From Candidatus Atribacteria bacterium (GTDB lineage: Bacteria; Atribacterota; Phoenicimicrobiia; Phoenicimicrobiales; Stramentimicrobiaceae), in assembly GCA_016934875.1 (NCBI GenBank), contig JAFGSC010000153.1, positions 1 to 5,186 on the forward strand: a DNA stretch of 5,186 nucleotides, given 5' to 3'. Position numbers and translations under genes: made by a program. Positions 1 to 5,186 of the stretch are shown piece by piece. Numbering within the stretch: the stretch's first letter is position 1; the number at the start of each line of letters is the position of its first letter. A model generated the notes under the pieces. The model did not search any database, was not told the DNA's origin, and was given only the letters and a program-made list of their open reading frames with translations.

Positions 1-1
1 A

Positions 2-967
2 AAGATAGGGCTCGAAGATATATTTGAAAAGCTGCCCCGGAGAGTCTTAAAACTGGGTGAAGTTGCCGGAAGATTGCGGGAAGAGGTCGCAAATAAGACA
101 GGCTTGCCGGAAGGAATTCCGGTTGCCCAGGGGGGAGCTGATGCCTTTATTGCGGTTATCGGCTTAAATGCCTTGAGGCCCGGGCAGTTAGCTTACATTA
201 CCGGTTCTTCCCATCTTTTAATTGGCATATCTGATAAAAGGTTTCATGTTAAGGGTCTTTTTGGTACTTATCCTGATGCAGTAATTGATGATGCTTATAT
301 CATAGAAGGTGGTCAGACTTCAACCGGTTCGGTATTAAAGTGGTTTAAGATGAATTTTATCAATAAGAAAATAGAAGAGGAAGCGGCTAAACAAAATTTA
401 AGTGTCTACCAATACATGGATAAGCAGGCTGAAAAGCTGCCCCCCGGTTCGGAAGGAGTAATTGTTCTGGAACACTGGCAAGGGAACAGAACACCGTATG
501 TTGACCCTTACAGCAGAGGGGTTATTAGAGGGCTTTCTTTAAAACATAACTCGGTACATATATATAGGGCTATAATGGAAGCGGTCGCTTACGGGACAGA
601 GGTAATCTTAAGGGTAATGAAAAAGAGCAATTTTGAAATTAATGAAATAATCGCTTGTGGCGGAACCACACATAGTAAATTATGGCTTCAAATCTATGCT
701 GATGTAACCGGACTGCCTATCAAAAAGACCACTACTTCAGAGGCAGCAGCATTAGGTTCAGCAATTCTGAGTGCTGTTGCTGCTGGGAAGTACAATAGTA
801 TTACTGAAGCAGCAGATAAGATGGTAAAATTTAAAGAGACAGTCGTTCCGAATATGGACGATCATAGAAAATATAAATTTTTTATAGACCAGTATGAAAG
901 CACTTATGCAATATTAAAGGACAGTGCCTATGCAATGAGTACCCATATTTCCAATTCTAGTAAATGA
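2..967 (+). CDS. FGGY-family carbohydrate kinase, AraB/ribulokinase-like, 5'-truncated by window edge
   Basis: The C-terminal 321 residues of an ATP-dependent sugar kinase are visible. The frame is open from base 2, so the TTG at 74 is not the start; FGGY kinases are usually about 490-510 residues, so roughly 180 N-terminal residues lie off the left edge. Counting from the first visible codon, GGAD near residues 44-47 carries the probable catalytic Asp (codon 140-142). TGSSHL (67-72) sits where the nucleotide-binding GTS loop falls, and GQTSTGS follows near 104-110. The C-terminal FGGY signature is GNRTP...DP..RG (161-173), followed by IYRAIMEAVAYGT, then CGG (219-221), QIYADVTG and AALGSAI. 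The WQGNRTP, IYRA and QIYADVTG segments resemble ribulokinases more than xylulokinases. The natural substrate cannot be read from the sequence; a ketose or polyol is likely. It is followed after 23 bp by the AllA-like gene and is probably co-transcribed with it. Family assignment is firm; the ribulokinase-like subgroup is moderately supported. Confidence 0.92.
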   Translation, partial: KIGLEDIFEKLPRRVLKLGEVAGRLREEVANKTGLPEGIPVAQGGADAFIAVIGLNALRPGQLAYITGSSHLLIGISDKRFHVKGLFGTYPDAVIDDAYIIEGGQTSTGSVLKWFKMNFINKKIEEEAAKQNLSVYQYMDKQAEKLPPGSEGVIVLEHWQGNRTPYVDPYSRGVIRGLSLKHNSVHIYRAIMEAVAYGTEVILRVMKKSNFEINEIIACGGTTHSKLWLQIYADVTGLPIKKTTTSEAAALGSAILSAVAAGKYNSITEAADKMVKFKETVVPNMDDHRKYKFFIDQYESTYAILKDSAYAMSTHISNSSK

Positions 968-980
968 TGATTATTTAAAA

Positions 981-986
981 AGGAGG
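981..986 (+). promoter_or_regulatory. Shine-Dalgarno site of the AllA-like gene
   Basis: A perfect AGGAGG lies four bases before the ATG at 991. It fixes this start and implies strong translation within the operon. No promoter is evident in the 23 bp gap. Confidence 0.8.
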
Positions 987-990
987 AAAG

Positions 991-1506
991 ATGAAATTAG
1001 TTGAGATTAAAATAGAGGAGTTGACTGGGGAATCTTTTAAACCTTATGGGGAGATAATAGATGTACCGAATACCAAACCGGATTTTTCTAACGATGAGCT
1101 TGACCTTTGGTGTGGAATCGGTGAGGTAAAAATAGATAAAGGGATCAGTCAATTTTGTTGGCTTAATGTAAAGTCCCAGCGGCCTTTCTTATGTAATAAT
1201 TTGGAATGCCATATAAATACTTCGGAAGCTATGATACCCGTCTTGGGTCAGTCAGTGGTAGTGGTGGCTTTAGGGAACAATCATTCTGTTTCTTCCAATC
1301 TACCTAATCCAAAATCTATCAAGGCTTTCTTTATTGATGGCTCAAAGGGTTTTAATTTTAAACCTAGGGTGTGGCATTGGCTTCCCTATCCGCTGTCTAT
1401 AAAAGCCAGTTTTATTTTGCTATTTAAAAAAGGGACACCAGAGGAAGATTTACAGATTGTAAATTTAAACGAAGAGTTTGATTTGTCTATTAAAATTATT
1501 TTGTAA
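991..1506 (+). CDS. Ureidoglycolate lyase (AllA)-family protein, substrate uncertain
   Basis: This 171-residue soluble protein is the usual length for the ureidoglycolate lyase/hydrolase family, a small cupin-like beta fold. Known members split ureidoglycolate into glyoxylate and urea in allantoin breakdown. Visible family features are ELTGESFKPYGEII at the N-terminus (10-23), LECHINTSEAMIPVLG (71-86; family pattern E.L..H..T.QAFIPL.G), KAFFIDGSKGFNFKP (111-125) and VWHW (127-130). His129 is kept, but the second His of the WHH motif I recall from AllA is Trp130 here. The C-terminal tail is rich in acidic and hydrophobic residues, and no signal peptide or membrane segment is seen. The neighbours are sugar kinases and a BtpA-like barrel, with no visible allantoinase or allantoate genes, so a role on another hydroxy- or keto-acid-type intermediate is plausible but inferred. 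Family call fairly sure; enzymatic function unsure. Confidence 0.8.
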   Translation: MKLVEIKIEELTGESFKPYGEIIDVPNTKPDFSNDELDLWCGIGEVKIDKGISQFCWLNVKSQRPFLCNNLECHINTSEAMIPVLGQSVVVVALGNNHSVSSNLPNPKSIKAFFIDGSKGFNFKPRVWHWLPYPLSIKASFILLFKKGTPEEDLQIVNLNEEFDLSIKIIL

Positions 1507-1532
1507 ATATAGAAATATAGTTGTATTAATAC

Positions 1533-1539
1533 GAGGAGG
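1533..1539 (+). promoter_or_regulatory. Shine-Dalgarno site deciding the GTG start of the BtpA-family gene
   Basis: GAGGAGG ends eight bases before GTG at 1548. The next in-frame ATG, in the GMVHFLPLPG motif, would remove conserved N-terminal sequence, so the GTG is the best start. Confidence 0.8.
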
Positions 1540-1547
1540 ATCATATC

Positions 1548-2360
1548 GTGGTAAACATATTAGAAGGTATCTTTGGAGTGGAAAAACCGATTATCGGGAT
1601 GGTGCACTTTTTGCCTTTACCAGGGAACTATCTGTACGATGATATTGGGGGGATAGAAGCGATTTTAAAAGGCGTGATTCAAGATGTAGAAAAACTCCAG
1701 TCCGGTGGAGTAGATGGTATTATGTTTTGCAACGAGCATGACAGACCGTATTCATTTAAAGCTGGGGTAGGAACGATAGCAGCGATGTCTTATGTTATTG
1801 GCAAGGTAAAATCTCAGGTAAAGGTACCTTTTGGAGTAGATGTACTTTGGGACCCTATTGCCGTTTTAGGAATAGCTAAAGTAGCGGGAGCTAGTTTTGT
1901 AAGAGAGATTTTTACCAATGAATATGCTGGGGATATGGGGATGTGGCATACTAATTGCCATGAAGTATTCTCCTATCGAAAACTGATAAAGGCGGAAAAT
2001 ATCAAACTCTTCTTTAACATAAATGCTGAATTCTCAGCACCGGTAGCTCCCCGACCTCTATCAGTCGTTACTAAGAGTGTTATTATGTCCTCTTTACCAG
2101 ATGCCTTATTGGTCTCTGGTCCGGTTACAGGAATAGTTGCAAAAATGAATCTATTTAAAGAGATAAAAGAGAATGCCGGTGAGGTGCCGGTTTTAGCTAA
2201 TACGGGAGTTACTTCTGAAACCGTAGAAGATATTTTAAAAGAAGTTGATGGTGCTATCATAGGAACAGCTTTTAAGGTTGATGGAATCACTTGGAATCCG
2301 GTCAGTCAAGAACGCGTAAACAAGCTTATGCAAAAAGTAAATTCACTTAGAAAAATTTGA
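1548..2360 (+). CDS. BtpA/SgcQ-family TIM-barrel protein
   Basis: A 270-residue protein, full length for the BtpA family, named after a cyanobacterial photosystem I biogenesis factor and including E. coli SgcQ. Here a photosynthetic role is unlikely. Diagnostic motifs are GMVHFLPLPG (17-26), GGVDGIMFCNEHDRPY (53-68), VPFGVDVLWDP (93-103), ASFVREIFTNEYAGDMG (115-131), NINAEFSAPVAPRP (157-170), DALLVSGPVTG (185-195), VPVLANTGVTSE (213-224) and GAIIGTAFKVDG (235-246). The last two resemble the phosphate-gripping loops on strands 7 and 8 of ribulose-phosphate-binding barrels, which suggests a phosphorylated ligand. No signal peptide or membrane segment is visible, so it should be cytoplasmic. The segment at 157-165 differs from the KHA-type motif I associate with canonical BtpA/SgcQ. 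It lies 41 bp after the AllA-like gene and about 90 bp before an FGGY kinase, which supports a role in phosphosugar metabolism. Family assignment is confident; the reaction is unknown. Confidence 0.9.
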   Translation: MVNILEGIFGVEKPIIGMVHFLPLPGNYLYDDIGGIEAILKGVIQDVEKLQSGGVDGIMFCNEHDRPYSFKAGVGTIAAMSYVIGKVKSQVKVPFGVDVLWDPIAVLGIAKVAGASFVREIFTNEYAGDMGMWHTNCHEVFSYRKLIKAENIKLFFNINAEFSAPVAPRPLSVVTKSVIMSSLPDALLVSGPVTGIVAKMNLFKEIKENAGEVPVLANTGVTSETVEDILKEVDGAIIGTAFKVDGITWNPVSQERVNKLMQKVNSLRKI

Positions 2361-2444
2361 AGAAATAATAATTCCTCATAGCTAATTATCTATTTGTTAC
2401 AAATGCTTATTCCCAGGCTTATTAAAACTTAATTTTAGAAGAGG
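2361..2444 (+). other. Longest intergenic gap, AT-rich, with weak repeats
   Basis: This gap separates the BtpA-family gene from the second kinase. It holds a direct repeat GCTTATT at 2405-2411 and 2417-2423 (12 bp offset) and a small AT-rich inverted repeat, TAAAA at 2423-2427 and TTTTA at 2433-2437 with a 5-base loop. A very weak -35/-10-like pair (TTACAA 2397-2402, TATTAA 2420-2425, 17 bp apart) overlaps them. No GC-rich hairpin followed by a T run is present, so there is no visible intrinsic terminator. The gap could hold an internal promoter or operator, but AT-rich DNA gives such matches by chance. Confidence 0.3.
2441..2444 (+). promoter_or_regulatory. Shine-Dalgarno site deciding the start of the second kinase
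   Basis: GAGG (within AGAAGAGG, 2437-2444) directly abuts the ATG at 2445, which leaves no spacing for that start. It sits six bases before the in-frame ATG at 2451. The ribosome should therefore start at 2451, which shortens the longest reading frame by two residues. Confidence 0.75.
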
Positions 2445-2450
2445 ATGATT

Positions 2451-3950
2451 ATGCATGAAGGCTGTACTTTAGGTATTGATATAGGCACCCATGGTTCAAA
2501 AGGAGTTATTGTAACCAAAGATGGTGTAGTAATAGGAGATTCTTGCTGTACTCATGATCTGATTATTCCCAAGGCTGGTTATGCTGAACATAATGCTTTT
2601 TCTTGGTGGAATGATTTTGTATTTTTAACCAAAGATCTTTTCCAAAAGACTGGTATCGACAGTGGATCTATTTCAGCGGTGGGCTGTAGTGCTATTGCCC
2701 CGACTATGCTGCCTTTAAACAGTAAGGGGGAGCCGCTTCGGAATGCTATTTTGTACGGAATAGATAATCGAGCCGAAAAAGAAATCTCTGAAATGACCGA
2801 AAGAATTGGCGAAGATAAGCTTTTGAAATATAATGGAATTCTTCTATCATCTCAAGCTGCCGGTCCGAAGATTTTGTGGTTTATGAAAAATGAACCAGAG
2901 CTCTACAAAAAGACAGATAAAATTGTTACTGCTACCACTTATTTGGTTAACCGTCTGACCGGCCATTCGGTAATAGATTATTATACAGCAAGCACCTTTA
3001 ATCCCCTCTTTGATTGCAGGAAAAAAGAATGGACAGACGCTCTTTGGCCGGATGCTCCCCTCGATTTATTACCCGAAATAACCTGGACTACCGACATAGT
3101 CGGTGAGATTACCGGAGAAGCTGCTAAAAAAACAGGATTGAAAGAGGGTACAAAAGTCATTGCCGGAACATCAGATGCAGCATCAGAAGCTATAAGTTCA
3201 GGAGTGGTAGAAAACGGTGATTTAATGATAATGTACGGAACCAGCTCCTTCTTTATAGAGATAACCGATAAGTTTACTAAAGCGGATAGAAATATATGGC
3301 CTACTATATTTTTACAACCAGAGCAGTATGCAATTGCCGCCGGTATGTCTACTTCAGGAGCAGTAATGTCTTGGTTCAGTGACCTGCTAGATGGTTGTTC
3401 ATACCAGTTATTAGATAGATTGGCTGAGGAAATTCCTCCGGGATCTGAAGGGCTTTTGCTCTTACCATATTTTAGCGGAGAAAGGACACCGGTAAATGAC
3501 CCTAATGCCCGAGGAGTGTTAATCGGATTAAGTCTATTCCATAAAAAGGGACATATCTTCAGGGCAATTTTAGAAGCAATAGCCTATGGTATTAGGGACA
3601 ATATAGAGAACATAGAGAAAGCGGGTCTGCCGGTAAGAAGAGCGGTAGCTATCGGAGGAGGAACTAACAGTGAGGTCTTATTGCAGATTGTAAGTGATGT
3701 TACAAAATTAGATCAGTTGGTTCCTAAAATAACTTTAGGGGCTTGTTATGGTGATGCTTTTTTAGCAGGCTTGGGTATCGGGTATAATAAATCATTGAAG
3801 GATATTTTAAGCTGGGTTAAATGGGATAAAAAAATAACTCCTATAGAGAAAAATAGTTCCCTATATGGTGAATATTTTAAGCTTTATAAAGAGCTGTATC
3901 GAGTAACATCTAAGGTATCTCACAACTTAGCAGCTATTTCAAAAAGATAA
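2451..3950 (+). CDS. FGGY-family carbohydrate kinase, xylulokinase-like
   Basis: A complete 499-residue ATP-dependent sugar kinase of normal family length with both actin-like domains. Counted from ATG 2451, the N-terminal phosphate-1 loop is LGIDIGTHGSKG (7-18). The substrate side follows: GCSAIAPTMLPLN (78-90) and ILYGIDNRA (100-108). AGTSDAASE (238-246) carries the probable catalytic Asp242, and MYGTSSFF (261-268) is the adenosine-site GTS loop. The second FGGY signature is SGERTPVNDPNARG (342-355), then FRAILEAIAYG (370-380), IGGGTNSEVLLQIVSDV (401-417) and the ending LGACYGDAFLAGLGIG. The ILYGID.RA pattern fits the Rhodospirillum-type xylulokinase-like branch, as I recall it, rather than E. 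coli XylB with its QMHG motif. The substrate is therefore uncertain and I give no xylB symbol. The distant paralogue at the left edge shares PPGSEG, RTP..DP and GLSL segments, so two different kinases serve this operon. The M42 peptidase gene follows after 37 bp. Confidence 0.94.
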   Translation: MHEGCTLGIDIGTHGSKGVIVTKDGVVIGDSCCTHDLIIPKAGYAEHNAFSWWNDFVFLTKDLFQKTGIDSGSISAVGCSAIAPTMLPLNSKGEPLRNAILYGIDNRAEKEISEMTERIGEDKLLKYNGILLSSQAAGPKILWFMKNEPELYKKTDKIVTATTYLVNRLTGHSVIDYYTASTFNPLFDCRKKEWTDALWPDAPLDLLPEITWTTDIVGEITGEAAKKTGLKEGTKVIAGTSDAASEAISSGVVENGDLMIMYGTSSFFIEITDKFTKADRNIWPTIFLQPEQYAIAAGMSTSGAVMSWFSDLLDGCSYQLLDRLAEEIPPGSEGLLLLPYFSGERTPVNDPNARGVLIGLSLFHKKGHIFRAILEAIAYGIRDNIENIEKAGLPVRRAVAIGGGTNSEVLLQIVSDVTKLDQLVPKITLGACYGDAFLAGLGIGYNKSLKDILSWVKWDKKITPIEKNSSLYGEYFKLYKELYRVTSKVSHNLAAISKR

Positions 3951-3974
3951 AAATTTTATAAATAAATAAAAATT

Positions 3975-3980
3975 GAGGAA
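3975..3980 (+). promoter_or_regulatory. Shine-Dalgarno site deciding the start of the M42 gene
   Basis: GAGGAA lies seven bases before ATG 3988. The upstream in-frame TTG at 3973 overlaps this site and has no site of its own, so ATG 3988 is preferred and five residues are removed from the longest frame. Confidence 0.78.
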
Positions 3981-3987
3981 ATTAATT

Positions 3988-5079
3988 ATGAATAAATTTA
4001 AAAGATTAGAAGACCAGCTTAGAGAATTAACCGCTATTCCTAGTCCTTCCGGTTTTGAAGAGCCGATGATTAAATATATCTATGAAAAAGCAAAGGCATA
4101 CGGAATTAAAGCAGAAGTCGATTCACTGGGGAATGTTATAACCAGTTTTGGGGCCTTTTCTAAGGGGCCAAAAATTATGATAATAGCTCATATGGACGAA
4201 GTGGGAATGATTGTACGTAAAATTAGTTCCAATGGTTTTTTAAGGGTAGAGAAAATTGGGGGTATCCCCGAAAAGATACTGTTAGGTTGTAAAGTTTTGG
4301 TGAGAGCGGAGAAAGGTAATTTTATCGAGGGAATTGTCGGCAGCAAATCCCACCACCTTACCGCAATCAGTGAAAGATATAAGGTAATACCCATTGAGGA
4401 ACTGTATATCGATATAGGCTGTGCCAGCTCTCAAGAAGTCCTTTCTTTAGGGGTTAATGTGGGTAGTTCAATTACTTACGCCAGAGATTTTATTCGAAAT
4501 GGTCCTATTGTTTTTTCCCCTGCTATTGATAACCGGGGAGGCTGCCTGGTTCTACTTTCCCTTATGGAAAGACTTCTAAATAAAGAATATTCTCCGGAAA
4601 TTTATTTGGTAGGCTCGGTTCAGGAAGAATACAATTTAAGGGGAGTACTGCCTGCTGCCCGAGCAATAAACCCTGATTTTGCTATAGCTATAGATGTAGC
4701 GGTATCTTGCGATACACCCGATCTTGATAAGACAAATGTAAAGCTTGGAGGAGGACCGGTGATTAACACTTATAGTTTTCACGGTAGAGGGACCCTGGGT
4801 GGTGTTGTGCCTAATCCAAAATTACTAAATTTATTTGAAAAAGCTTCAAATAAAGCAGACATTCAAGTACAGAGGAATGTCTTTTATGGAGGCTTAACTG
4901 ATGCTTCTTTTTTGCAACTCGAAAACAAAGGAATTCCCTCGATAGAGGTGGGATTTCCAGCAAGATATACACACACCCCCCTAGAAAGCTGCCATTTAAG
5001 AGATATCGAACAATTAATTGAATTATTAGAGGTTTTTATACTGAATTTACCAAAAAATGTTGATCTTTCACGTATTTAA
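3988..5079 (+). CDS. M42-family metallo-aminopeptidase (FrvX/SgcX type)
   Basis: A 363-residue protein of normal length for M42 peptidases, cytoplasmic dinuclear-metal aminopeptidases that often form large tetrahedral dodecamers; some homologues were once annotated as endoglucanases. Numbered from ATG 3988, TAIPSPSGFEEP (15-26) is the family N-terminal motif. AHMDEVG (67-73) gives His68 and Asp70. PAIDNRGG (178-185) gives bridging Asp181. VQEEYNLRG (211-219) gives catalytic Glu213 and metal ligand Glu214. AIDVAVSCDTP (234-244) gives Asp236, and RYTHTPLE (326-333) gives His329. All expected catalytic and metal residues are present, so the enzyme should be active. EEYNLRG differs slightly from the common EEVGLRG. 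The apical-domain insertion lies roughly between 75 and 165. It follows the second kinase by 37 bp with no terminator. M42 members also occur in sugar operons such as E. coli frv and sgc, so its role here may be linked to carbohydrate use; what it cleaves is unknown. Confidence 0.94.
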   Translation: MNKFKRLEDQLRELTAIPSPSGFEEPMIKYIYEKAKAYGIKAEVDSLGNVITSFGAFSKGPKIMIIAHMDEVGMIVRKISSNGFLRVEKIGGIPEKILLGCKVLVRAEKGNFIEGIVGSKSHHLTAISERYKVIPIEELYIDIGCASSQEVLSLGVNVGSSITYARDFIRNGPIVFSPAIDNRGGCLVLLSLMERLLNKEYSPEIYLVGSVQEEYNLRGVLPAARAINPDFAIAIDVAVSCDTPDLDKTNVKLGGGPVINTYSFHGRGTLGGVVPNPKLLNLFEKASNKADIQVQRNVFYGGLTDASFLQLENKGIPSIEVGFPARYTHTPLESCHLRDIEQLIELLEVFILNLPKNVDLSRI

Positions 5080-5120
5080 AATATTAATTACTAAACAAAA
5101 GATAAAATAGTTTTAAAAGC

Positions 5121-5126
5121 AAGGAG
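5121..5126 (+). promoter_or_regulatory. Shine-Dalgarno site of the last, truncated gene
   Basis: AAGGAG lies eight bases before ATG 5135, with a second purine-rich GGAG at 5129-5132. This supports a real gene start at the right edge and continuation of the operon. Confidence 0.65.
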
Positions 5127-5134
5127 TAGGAGAA

Positions 5135-5186
5135 ATGAAGGATCAGGAAAGTTCAAGAGTTTTAAAAGATGCCATTGTAGATGTGC
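5135..5186 (+). CDS. Start of an unidentified gene, 3'-truncated by window edge
   Basis: An open frame begins with ATG behind a good Shine-Dalgarno site, 55 bp after the M42 stop codon, and runs off the window after 17 complete codons. The visible N-terminus, MKDQESSRVLKDAIVDV, is charged and soluble in character, with no signal peptide or membrane segment yet visible. I cannot assign a family from so few residues. Its strand and spacing suggest it belongs to the same operon. Confidence 0.6.
   Translation, partial: MKDQESSRVLKDAIVDV

Noticed and set aside
74..76. TTG as a start codon for the first kinase
   Set aside because: The same frame is open and kinase-like upstream to base 2, so this is an internal codon of a gene cut by the window edge.
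107..122. CCGGAA/TTCCGG inverted repeat near the left edge
   Set aside because: It lies inside the kinase coding sequence, is short, and its codons encode a normal family segment (LPEGIPV).
1483..1521. Promoter-like hexamers (TTGTCT, TATAGA, TATAGT) before the BtpA-family gene
   Set aside because: Spacings are 19 bp or otherwise wrong, matches are poor, and AT-rich DNA gives such hits by chance.
1973..2290. Reverse-strand open frame of 105 codons inside the BtpA-family gene
   Set aside because: It lies wholly within a well-conserved gene, resembles no family I know, and is best explained as the antisense shadow of that gene.
1548..2360. A photosystem I assembly role for the BtpA-family gene
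   Set aside because: The family name comes from a cyanobacterial member; no photosynthesis genes are here and the context is sugar metabolism.
4188..4394. Reverse-strand open frame of 68 codons inside the M42 gene
   Set aside because: It is antisense to a conserved coding region, with no recognisable product.
3988..5079. Endoglucanase annotation for the M42 gene
   Set aside because: Some M42 proteins carry this old label, but the residues seen here are those of dinuclear-metal aminopeptidases, and no glycosidase motif is visible.
5080..5120. Possible terminator after the M42 gene
   Set aside because: The gap has only short AT palindromes, with no stable GC stem followed by a T run, and a new gene with a good ribosome site follows.
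1..5186. CRISPR array, tRNA, rRNA or insertion sequence
   Set aside because: No regular repeats, cloverleaf-like segments, transposase motifs or terminal inverted repeats were found; nearly all of the window is coding.

Overview
The window looks like part of one bacterial carbohydrate-catabolism operon. All five recognisable genes, plus the first codons of a sixth, lie on the + strand. Gaps between them are short (about 23 to 90 bp) and I see no convincing terminator in any gap. The DNA is AT-rich with clear purine-rich Shine-Dalgarno sites (AGGAGG, GAGGAGG, GAGG, GAGGAA, AAGGAG). This fits a low-GC bacterium, probably an anaerobic Firmicute or a candidate-phylum relative such as Atribacterota. 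The lineage is inferred from composition and gene style and is not proven.

Layout: (1) 2-967, C-terminal two thirds of an FGGY sugar kinase with AraB/ribulokinase-like motifs, cut by the window's left edge. (2) 991-1506, a small protein of the ureidoglycolate lyase (AllA) fold family. (3) 1548-2360, a BtpA/SgcQ-family TIM-barrel protein with a phosphate-binding-type C-terminal half. (4) 2451-3950, a complete second FGGY kinase of xylulokinase-like type. (5) 3988-5079, an M42-family metallo-aminopeptidase (FrvX/SgcX type) with all expected metal ligands. (6) 5135 to the right edge, the start of an unidentified gene. No gap reaches 300 bp; the longest, 2361-2450, holds only weak repeat signals.

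How the genes may work together: the two kinases would phosphorylate one or two unusual sugars or polyols (ketoses are the usual FGGY substrates). The BtpA-like barrel could then act on a phosphosugar, and the AllA-like protein on a small keto or carbinol acid. The BtpA plus M42 pairing recalls sgcQ and sgcX of the Escherichia coli sgc locus, whose biochemical role is, as far as I know, unresolved. There a phosphotransferase system would supply the sugar phosphate; here kinases appear to take that place. The pathway and substrates are inference. No transporter, isomerase, aldolase or regulator is visible, though these may lie just outside the window.
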